Assembly (NCBI GenBank): GCA_007859835.1
Contig: SJPJ01000001.1
Span: 7,579,989-7,643,988 of the forward strand
Reading direction: 5' to 3'
From: Novipirellula herctigrandis
Lineage (GTDB): Bacteria > Planctomycetota > Planctomycetia > Pirellulales > Pirellulaceae
Length of the DNA stretch: 64,000 nt
Shown here: positions 18,838 through 26,202 of the stretch, one piece after another
How positions within the stretch are numbered: the stretch's first letter is position 1
How the letters are laid out: the number at the start of each line of letters is the position of its first letter
Made by a program: the position numbers and the translations under genes
Notes under the pieces: model-generated
What the model was told of the DNA's origin: nothing
The model's database searches: none
What the model saw: only the letters and a program-made list of their open reading frames with translations

Positions 18838-19413
18838 TTCAAAAATGCTCCGGGCAAAAAGAGGTGTTTTAAAAATTCTGGGACGAGTGCGAGTGAAACT
18901 GCAGCCTTTTCCGATGCACAACGGGCGAGGCGTTGCTAGCAGACGCTGACTATCAGTGGATCTTCCGTACATATTACTGCCGGCGGGACAGATATCGGCC
19001 TCCTGAATTTGACGGGTTTTTCGAAATGCCAGCTATTGGCACATTTTTCTGGTGCATGGTGAACTGGCTGGTGCATGATGAACTGGAATTCGTCTAGCAA
19101 TTCGATCCCAAGCGAGTGGCCGCAAAATCGGCTTCGAGCCCCCCCTCCCCTTCCAGGGAGGGAACAACGGACCTTGCATTCTCCGCCAGAGGGGCTAGGA
19201 ACTATCGTGTAGCCTTCTTCATGCAAAATAAGGACGCTCGTAAGTGCCGCCTGCTATATTTGTTTCGCGATTTTGTCGGGCCATTTTCTGAGTGGCCGGC
19301 AGTAAACTTGCAACGCGGCCCCGGCGGGTGCCTTCGGTGAATACGGCAGGCAAGTAAATCGCACTGCACTAAGGTACATGTTTTATGCTGGTCTGCAATT
19401 GGGAACCGAAAGC
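18838..19413. other. Divergent promoter region between DUF1559 and ECF sigma genes
   Basis: About 575 bp. It should carry the promoters of the minus-strand DUF1559 operon and of the plus-strand sigma factor gene. I could not pick out a convincing -35/-10 pair or operator. Confidence 0.4.
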
Positions 19414-19953
19414 ATGCAAGAGTCAGGCAGCTCATCAAATGAAGACGTCACTCGGTTTGTCAAATTGTTGACAGCCAACGAAGGGCGACTGCGCGCATTT
19501 CTGTTTAGCCTTGTCGTGAATCGCGATACAGTCGACGAACTAATGCAAGAGATTTCCATTGTGTTGTGGAAGAAGTTCGCCCAATTGGAGGACGACGAGG
19601 GGTTCCTTAAATGGGCGTACGTTGTGGCCCGTTTTGAAGTGCTCATGTTCCGTCGCCAACAGGCACGCGATCGGTTGGTATTCGATGAGAACGTGCTAAG
19701 TCAGTTGGCGGATGAGTACAGTAAGCACTTACCAGATCAGGATGGCGATGAGAGACGACAATGTTTGATTGGATGCCTTAAGTCACTGGACGAATCGGAG
19801 CATCATTTGCTGATGACCGCATACGGTCATGGGACTCACATCAAGGCTTTGGCAGAGCGACTCGAATTGTCTGCAAATAGTCTGTACAAGACGCTCGGTC
19901 GGCTCAGGCGACGCCTCAAATATTGCGTCGATTCAAAACTTTCAACGAGTTAG
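19414..19953 (+). CDS. ECF-type RNA polymerase sigma factor (Rhodopirellula/Verrucomicrobium family)
   Basis: A 179-residue sigma-70 family regulator. Region 2 is at about 8-80 (DVTRFVKLLTANEGRLRAFLFSLV, VDELMQEISIVLWKKFAQLE, FLKWAYVVARFEVLMFRRQ). Region 4 is at about 115-175, with the helix-turn-helix THIKALAERLELSANSLYKTLGRLRRRL. The start is uncertain: ATG 19414 has GGGA nine bases upstream, while ATG 19378 has AAGG only three bases away and adds 12 unusual residues. It lies about 100 bp before a FecR-LamG membrane protein, the usual partner in planctomycetes, and next to GH29, ThuA and Gfo/Idh/MocA genes. A role in switching on this glycan locus is inferred. Confidence 0.85.
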   Translation: MQESGSSSNEDVTRFVKLLTANEGRLRAFLFSLVVNRDTVDELMQEISIVLWKKFAQLEDDEGFLKWAYVVARFEVLMFRRQQARDRLVFDENVLSQLADEYSKHLPDQDGDERRQCLIGCLKSLDESEHHLLMTAYGHGTHIKALAERLELSANSLYKTLGRLRRRLKYCVDSKLSTS

Positions 19954-20054
19954 CCTTTTTAAGAGACAATCATGTTTACTTAGTGTTGGCGGGGCTGAGA
20001 GTAAATTAAGCAAGAACACCGTTCAGAATCAATCAACTTAGACGACGAACTGTC

Positions 20055-21806
20055 ATGTTTCAACGAACCCATATGACTGCAAAATTAGATAATCTGATCG
20101 ATCGCTATTGCGCTGGACTGATTGAGCGGTCCGAGTTGGAAGAGCTGCAATCAATGTTGCTCGATAACCCAGAGTTTCGGAGTCGCTATTTTGAGGTGAT
20201 CCGTCTGCATGCTGAGTTGCACGAATTGGCGGATGTCGACGCAGGCATCATTCATGATACCGCGGAAGATCTTCTCGTGTCGCTACCAGAACCCGAGTCC
20301 GTTTCTCGCCTCGAAACGAGTTCCGAGACTTCTTCGAGATACGGGTATGTCTGGATGGCGATGGCCGCGATCGCGAGTACCTCCGCATTGCTTTTGGCAG
20401 GCGTGGTTTGGAGACAAGCCGATTCGATTGTTTCGCGAAAGATTCAGCGTCCGATTGTAATTTCAACCACCGAAGTGGTCGCTTCAAAGCAATCCGACGA
20501 CGACAACTACGTTGAAACGCCCACGGTATTGTCGACTCGGCGACTCGACTCGATTGCACTGCTACGTGACTCCGTCGATGCCGTCTGGGCTGCCGACCAA
20601 ATGCCTATCCGTGTCGGTGATGAAGTGTTTGCTCACACGCTTCACCTGGAAAGTGGACTGGTCGAATTGGCTCTCTTGAATGGCGCCACCGTGATTGTCG
20701 ATGGTCCTGCTAAGTTGGAATTGGTGTCAAGGCTTCGTGGGGTTCTGCATCATGGGAAAGTACGTTGTTTTGTGCCCCCAGCGGCACAAGGTTTTACCCT
20801 GGAAACCACGGAAACACGGTATGTGGACCTGGGAACGGAATTCGGAGTGGAGGTCACACTCGATGGACGCGAGGAGTTGCACGTATTTGACGGTGAAGTG
20901 GAAGTGCACCCTCGTGGAGTGGATGGGCCTCCCAAGTTGATTGAGTCGGGCTATGGTTTGAATCGACCTAACCAAGATGGAAACTGGGAAACTATCTCAT
21001 CGGACGCTGACAAATTTGCCGGTGGCGTTGAAATGCTTGATCGCAGTTTGCAGCACGATGAAAAACAGTACCAAGCTTGGCGAAAGCATATGGAACGCCT
21101 GCGTCATGATCCCGAGTTGGTTGTGCTTTACGATTTTGAGCCCACCGAGGGAAGACGTAGCCAGCTAGCGAACCTAAAGCAAGATAAGTTGCACGGTTCG
21201 GTATTTGGCTGCGAGTGGTCCACCGGTCGTTGGAAGTCAAAGGGAGCTTTAGACTTTAAGCGCCCAAGTAATCGTGTGCGTCTGAATTTGCCTGGTACGT
21301 ACGAGAATATAACGCTGATGGCGTGGTTACGAATCGATGGGTTTGACCGCAAATTCAATTCGATTTTGTTAAGCGATGAATTTGAACCAGGAAATATTCA
21401 TTGGCAAATTCTTTCATCGGGCAAACTCAACATTGGGCTTAAGCCGCCTGAGGGCGATCGCCGGCTGTATCAGTCGTCTTCGGTATTGGGATACGATGAC
21501 CTTGGTAGTTGGATAAACCTTGCAGCCGTAGTCGATCAAAAGTCGGGCTTTGTTTCACACTATCTTGACGGAAAACTAGTTAGCCGACATGAAATTCACC
21601 CTGGGCTGAGTCGTAGCCAAGTGGTTTCGCTTGATCCCATTGCCCTTCGTTTTGGGCCTTCGGATTTGGGGAATTGGAGTCCAGCGCGAGAGTACGACCA
21701 GTGGCTGATTCGAAACTTCAATGGACGTATTGACGAGTTCGCAATGTTCCAACGAGCACTGAGCCACCAAGAGATCGCGGACTTGTTCGCTGCAGGTTGC
21801 CCCTAA
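20055..21806 (+). CDS. FecR domain and LamG-like domain membrane protein (probable anti-sigma/sensor)
   Basis: A 583-residue protein in three parts. The N-terminal cytoplasmic segment (about 1-95, helical, LDNLIDRYCAGLIERSELEELQSMLL) resembles the anti-sigma portion of FecR-type regulators. A single transmembrane helix is at about 98-119 (VWMAMAAIASTSALLLAGVVW). A periplasmic FecR domain follows at about 190-310 (LLNGATVIVDGPAKLELVS, GFTLETTETRYVDLGTEFGVEV, LHVFDGEVEV). The C-terminal about 360-580 is a concanavalin-like LamG domain (NITLMAWLRID, RIDEFAMFQRALSHQEIADLF), a plausible glycan sensor. It follows the sigma factor by about 100 bp, so the pair could sense extracellular polysaccharide and release the sigma factor. 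Confidence 0.82.
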   Translation: MFQRTHMTAKLDNLIDRYCAGLIERSELEELQSMLLDNPEFRSRYFEVIRLHAELHELADVDAGIIHDTAEDLLVSLPEPESVSRLETSSETSSRYGYVWMAMAAIASTSALLLAGVVWRQADSIVSRKIQRPIVISTTEVVASKQSDDDNYVETPTVLSTRRLDSIALLRDSVDAVWAADQMPIRVGDEVFAHTLHLESGLVELALLNGATVIVDGPAKLELVSRLRGVLHHGKVRCFVPPAAQGFTLETTETRYVDLGTEFGVEVTLDGREELHVFDGEVEVHPRGVDGPPKLIESGYGLNRPNQDGNWETISSDADKFAGGVEMLDRSLQHDEKQYQAWRKHMERLRHDPELVVLYDFEPTEGRRSQLANLKQDKLHGSVFGCEWSTGRWKSKGALDFKRPSNRVRLNLPGTYENITLMAWLRIDGFDRKFNSILLSDEFEPGNIHWQILSSGKLNIGLKPPEGDRRLYQSSSVLGYDDLGSWINLAAVVDQKSGFVSHYLDGKLVSRHEIHPGLSRSQVVSLDPIALRFGPSDLGNWSPAREYDQWLIRNFNGRIDEFAMFQRALSHQEIADLFAAGCP

Positions 21807-21869
21807 ATCTTAATCGTTGATCCTCCTTCCCCATTTACCTCACTCCCGCCTTCTTGCTTGACTCAACTA

Positions 21870-23378
21870 ATGAATAGTCGTTTACAAACACGGATATCGA
21901 TCGTTTTTCTGATGGGCCTGTTTTGCTGGACCACACAAGTGACCGCACAGCAAACTGCCTCGGTTGCCACACGGCAAACGCCAGCCAGCGAAGAGGAGCA
22001 ATGGCAAAAAATTGATAGTCGGCCCACTCCTCAATGGTGGCGAGACGCTAAGTTTGGGATTTTCATTCATTGGGGACCCTATAGCGTTCCATCGTTCTCC
22101 AAGGTGGGCACTTATTCGGAGTGGTATTGGTGCGATCTCGTTAACTCGAAAAGAAGCTCCCACTGTGAAGTAAAAGAATTTCACGATCGTGTGTACGGCG
22201 AAGATTTTGCTTACAGCGATTTCGTTCCACAGTTTCGTTGTGAACTATTTAATCCCGACCAATGGGCCAAATCATTTGAAGAATCAGGGGCCAAGTATGT
22301 GGTCCTGACTTCCAAACACCACGATGGGTACTGCCTATGGCCAAGCAAGCAATCGGATCAGTCATGGGGACGCCCTTGGTGCAGTACGAACTCCGGTCCG
22401 GGCCGAGACCTAGTTGGGGAGCTTACCAACGCCGTTCGTAAAACCGATGTGAAAATGGGGCTCTATTACTCTCTGTACGAGTGGTACAACCCGTCGTATC
22501 TTTCCGGGGTTGACCGATTCGTCGATGAGCATTTGGTCCCTCAATTTAAGGACATGGTAAATCGATATGAGCCAGCAATCATTTTTACCGATGGTGAATG
22601 GGATTACCCCGCCGCTACTTGGAAGTCAGCTGAGATGTTGACTTGGCTGTTCGATGAATCGCCCTGCAAAGATCAAGTCGTCATCAATGACCGTTGGGGC
22701 AAGGGGGATCGGCACAAGCACGGTGGTTACTACACGACCGAGTATGGTGCCGGATTGCCCAATGGTGAGAACCCTTGGGAAGAGAATCGTGGAATGGCCC
22801 ATTCGTTCGGCTATAGTCGCACCGAACGGTTCGAGGACTACAACTCGTCGGAAACCCTCGTCTTGATGTTGGTCGATATCGTTTCACGCGGGGGAAATTT
22901 TTTGCTTGACATCGGACCGACCGCGGATGGGCGAATTCCACCTTTGATGGAAGAACGGTTGTCCGATATCGGCGATTGGCTTGATGTCAATGGCGAAGCG
23001 ATTTACGGCACGATCACGCATCACACGACATGTCAATGGAGCGAAGGCAAGCAAGTTGAGCTAGGCAAAGGAAACTACCGAGTCAAATACGATGTCGTGA
23101 ATTTAATGAAGGGCAATCGGAGTGGCCTGGCAAGAAAGGAAGTGGTCTTTACTCGCAAAGAGAACACGCTTTACGCCATCTGCGCGCTGCTTCCTGAAGA
23201 TGAATTGGTATTGAAAGGTGTCAAAGCCAGCAATGACGCAACGGTATCGATGCTTGGTGTGGGAGAATTGCAATGGAAGCAATTTGGTGATGATGTTGTC
23301 ATTACTATGCCAAAGCTCAATCCGTCAAAAATGCCTTGCCAACATGCATGGACGTTTAAGATCAGTGAAATTGAGTAG
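21870..23378 (+). CDS. Alpha-L-fucosidase, GH29, classical type
   Basis: A 502-residue secreted GH29 enzyme and the most canonical of the five in the window. The ATG at 21870 is preferred to the TTG at 21858; the signal peptide ends TTQVTAQQ. Signature blocks: WWRDAKFGIFIHWGPYSVPSF, LTSKHHDGYCLWPSK (KHH at about 149-151), GLYYSLYEWYNP, and nucleophile Asp about 241 in PAIIFTDGEWDYP. Further on are NDRWGKGDRHKHGGYYTTEYG and RGGNFLLDIGPTADGRIP. A C-terminal beta-sandwich (about 390-502) completes the fold. It lies directly downstream of the sigma/FecR pair, so it is a probable member of that regulon. Confidence 0.9.
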   Translation: MNSRLQTRISIVFLMGLFCWTTQVTAQQTASVATRQTPASEEEQWQKIDSRPTPQWWRDAKFGIFIHWGPYSVPSFSKVGTYSEWYWCDLVNSKRSSHCEVKEFHDRVYGEDFAYSDFVPQFRCELFNPDQWAKSFEESGAKYVVLTSKHHDGYCLWPSKQSDQSWGRPWCSTNSGPGRDLVGELTNAVRKTDVKMGLYYSLYEWYNPSYLSGVDRFVDEHLVPQFKDMVNRYEPAIIFTDGEWDYPAATWKSAEMLTWLFDESPCKDQVVINDRWGKGDRHKHGGYYTTEYGAGLPNGENPWEENRGMAHSFGYSRTERFEDYNSSETLVLMLVDIVSRGGNFLLDIGPTADGRIPPLMEERLSDIGDWLDVNGEAIYGTITHHTTCQWSEGKQVELGKGNYRVKYDVVNLMKGNRSGLARKEVVFTRKENTLYAICALLPEDELVLKGVKASNDATVSMLGVGELQWKQFGDDVVITMPKLNPSKMPCQHAWTFKISEIE

Positions 23379-23463
23379 TAAGCTGCGTGGTGGAGGTGTT
23401 GGGCGATAGTCGTTGAACCGATCCGTTACATGCGGATGCGATAAACGCAATCTCGTTCGATTT

Positions 23464-23507
23464 GCATGAGCACAGATAGTTGCATGCATGAGCACAGCTA
23501 GTTGCCT
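23464..23507. repeat. Two-copy 22-bp direct repeat
   Basis: gcatgagcacagatagttgcat is followed directly by gcatgagcacagctagttgcct (two differences), in the gap between the GH29 and ThuA genes. Confidence 0.75.
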
Positions 23508-23557
23508 CCACTGCTAGTCCCTCCCCTGAATTCCCTCCCCAAAAACATCGTGATGTT

Positions 23558-24712
23558 ATGGCATCAGCCATCTTTGGATCGTTGACTTTCCGACTCTCCA
23601 CCGTCGCCATTTCTTTTTTGATATCGATTGGAGATGTGAGCGGGGCGAACCCGGTTGCGTCCGGAACCGAGTCGAAAGCAAACACCCATTCATCTTCTCA
23701 GGGAGTAAAACACTCGGTGAATTCCGAGCTGGTATCCGATTTGGATACCGCTGCATTAGACAAGTTGCGAGCGGAAGGGACCCCACGCGGGCGAGCGCCC
23801 AGCGGTTGGCCAGCATTTAATTGGCCCGAAAAACGAGATGTGCTTTTTGGCTTTTATGGGCCAAGCGAGCAAGAAAAACAATTCATCGTCGAAGCGGTTC
23901 CGCAATCTCCAATTGTGAAGCCTGAACATAAACGCAAACTATTGGTGTTCTATCGTTGTCAGTATCCTCATGCGTCGATTGCGACGGCGAATTTTGCCTA
24001 TCAGCAATTGGCAAAGGCGACTGATGCGTTCGATATCATGTTGACTGACGATCCGGCATTGATACGGACAAGCAATCTATCGCAATACGATGCGCTGCTA
24101 CTGAATAATACAACCGACTTTGATGTCACGGTTGGCGCAGACGGTAGAGCGGCGATTTTGAATTTCGTTCGCAGCGGAAAAGGGCTGATCGGAATTCATG
24201 CAGCAGCGGATAGTTGCAAGGGTTGGCGAGACGGAGCTCGGTTGATCAACGGGATATTCTCGTGCCATCCCTGGCTGCCTACTGGAACTTGGGCGTTTCA
24301 ATTGCAATCGCCTGAGCATCCCATCAATCAAGCGATTGAGGGAAAAGGATTCTGGCTTCGAGATGAAGTCTATGCCTATCGTGATGGTTCACACTCACCC
24401 GACCAATCGCGAGAACTCGTGTCGTTAGACCTCACCAAGTCAGAAAATCATGATTCGCCTTCACTGCGAGAATCGCTGCGTGATCGGACCAACGCGAAAC
24501 CGCATCGTCCGGTTGCCTGGATTCATCGCTTTGGTGAGGGTCGCGTGTTCTATTCGAATCTCGGGCATAACAACACAACGTATTGGCATCCGATGGTGCT
24601 AACACATTATCTCGCCGGCATTCAATACGCCTTGGGCGACTTACATGCCGATGACACGGCAACGACGGAGCTCGCGATCGTGAATACGTCACCGGCTCCG
24701 ATCGACCACTAA
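23558..24712 (+). CDS. ThuA-like domain-containing secreted protein
   Basis: A 384-residue protein with a ThuA (trehalose utilisation, class I glutamine amidotransferase-like) fold. The signal peptide is about residues 1-30 (MASAIFGSLTFRLSTVAISFLISIG). The ThuA domain spans about 125-375: KRKLLVFYRCQYPHASI, YDALLLNNTTDF, GKGLIGIHAAADSCKGW, INGIFSCHPW, GRVFYSNLGHNNTTYWHPMVLTHYLAGIQYALG. ThuA proteins take part in sugar metabolism with Gfo/Idh/MocA dehydrogenases but their chemistry is poorly defined. The next gene, 20 bp away, is a Gfo/Idh/MocA protein, so the two are probably co-transcribed. Confidence 0.85.
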   Translation: MASAIFGSLTFRLSTVAISFLISIGDVSGANPVASGTESKANTHSSSQGVKHSVNSELVSDLDTAALDKLRAEGTPRGRAPSGWPAFNWPEKRDVLFGFYGPSEQEKQFIVEAVPQSPIVKPEHKRKLLVFYRCQYPHASIATANFAYQQLAKATDAFDIMLTDDPALIRTSNLSQYDALLLNNTTDFDVTVGADGRAAILNFVRSGKGLIGIHAAADSCKGWRDGARLINGIFSCHPWLPTGTWAFQLQSPEHPINQAIEGKGFWLRDEVYAYRDGSHSPDQSRELVSLDLTKSENHDSPSLRESLRDRTNAKPHRPVAWIHRFGEGRVFYSNLGHNNTTYWHPMVLTHYLAGIQYALGDLHADDTATTELAIVNTSPAPIDH

Positions 24713-24732
24713 CGCTAACCACTTTAATCTCA

Positions 24733-26109
24733 ATGAAGAAGCCTGCCCCCTCCCGCCGTCGTTTTCTTGCCCAATCCGCTGCCATCGCATCGGCTGCCTT
24801 GATTCCAACGCATCTGCGAAGTTCCATTGCTGCAACACCTGAATCGGCAAACGATCGGCCCGGTTTAGGTTTGGTTGGTGCCGGACGGATGGGGCACAAT
24901 CACATGCGATTTGCGAAAGGCATGTGTGATGTGGTCGCTGTTTGTGACGTCGACACGAACCATCGTGAAAAGGCACAACAAAACTTGAGCGACGGCAAAG
25001 CGAAAGCCTATAACGACTATCGGCATATTTTGGAAATGGATAGTGTTGATGTCGTCTACATTGCCACGCCCGATCATTGGCATGCAAAGATTCTGATTGA
25101 AGCGATGCTAGCCGGAAAGGATGTCTATTGCGAAAAGCCTTTGACGTTGACGGTGGACGAAGGAAAAGTGATTCGCAAAGTGCAAAAGAAAACGGGCCGT
25201 GTTGTTCAGGTCGGCACCATGCAGCGGAGCTATTTGGATTTGTTTGTGAAGGCGGTTGCGATCGCAGGCGAAGGACGTTTAGGACGGATTACGCGGGCGA
25301 CCGCATCAATCGGCGGTAGCAGCGGTTCGGGCCCGATTCCTGAGCATGCGGTGCCGCAGTGGCTCGATTGGAATCAATGGCTGGGACCGGCCCCCAAGTC
25401 ACCGTTCCGTTGGATTCAAGATCCAAACTTGAAAGATGAGTGGCAGATTGGAAAAACTAATGGCCATCAACAATTCCGATGGTGGTATGACTATTCCGGT
25501 GGGAAGATGACCGATTGGGGCGCACACCATGTGGACATCGCCTGTTGGGCGCTTCGTGCAGCAGGCCAATCGGACACATTGGTTTCGATCGGTGGTGAAG
25601 CTAAGCTACCGGTTCCGTACAAAAACGGTTATCCAACGCTTCGGGATCAGTACAACACTGCGAGCTCGTTTTCGTTGAAGGCGATGATGAGTGATGGCAC
25701 GGAACTACTTATCACTAGCGAAGGTCGCAACGGTGTATTGTTGGAAGGGACCAAAGGTCGCATTTTCGTTAGTCGCGGTGATTTGACGGGCGCCCCCGTT
25801 GAGCAATTGAAGGATCTTCCGCTGCCTGAGGATGCGATATCGAAAACGTATCGAGGTATGCCGACCCCTTTCAACCAGCACCCGAATCACTGGGCCAATT
25901 TCTTTCACTGTACTCGAGAGCGGATGGAACCGATTTCGGATGTGACAAGTCATTTAAGAGCGATTGACATCTGTCATTTAGCGAATTTGTCAGCTCGTTT
26001 CGACCGTCCCATCAGGTGGGATGCGCAAAACGAGCAGATCATTGGAGACGAGGCTGCGAACGCATTGTTGTCACGCGAGTATCGAAACGAATTTGCGATT
26101 GAGATGTAG
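24733..26109 (+). CDS. Gfo/Idh/MocA family oxidoreductase, Tat-exported
   Basis: A 458-residue NAD(P)-dependent sugar or sugar-derivative dehydrogenase family member. The N-terminus has a twin-arginine signal (SRRRFLAQSAAIASAALIP). The Rossmann fold starts with GLGLVGAGRMGHNHM (about 48-62), with CDVDT after strand 2, YIATPDHWHAKI, and the family EKP motif in VYCEKPLTLTV (about 136-139). The C-terminal alpha/beta domain holds TDWGAHHVDIACWAL with the usual catalytic-region His. Export by Tat with cofactor bound fits many planctomycete members. The context (ThuA, GH29, sigma/FecR) suggests oxidation or epimerisation of a released sugar, which is inference. Confidence 0.87.
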   Translation: MKKPAPSRRRFLAQSAAIASAALIPTHLRSSIAATPESANDRPGLGLVGAGRMGHNHMRFAKGMCDVVAVCDVDTNHREKAQQNLSDGKAKAYNDYRHILEMDSVDVVYIATPDHWHAKILIEAMLAGKDVYCEKPLTLTVDEGKVIRKVQKKTGRVVQVGTMQRSYLDLFVKAVAIAGEGRLGRITRATASIGGSSGSGPIPEHAVPQWLDWNQWLGPAPKSPFRWIQDPNLKDEWQIGKTNGHQQFRWWYDYSGGKMTDWGAHHVDIACWALRAAGQSDTLVSIGGEAKLPVPYKNGYPTLRDQYNTASSFSLKAMMSDGTELLITSEGRNGVLLEGTKGRIFVSRGDLTGAPVEQLKDLPLPEDAISKTYRGMPTPFNQHPNHWANFFHCTRERMEPISDVTSHLRAIDICHLANLSARFDRPIRWDAQNEQIIGDEAANALLSREYRNEFAIEM

Positions 26110-26202
26110 TGGTAATGTGCAAAACGTGACTTTTCGGGCTATTTTATTCGGCCAAGCTTGCTCACGATCCTCCGTGAACGCATTTAGCCGTGAGGAAATG
26201 GC

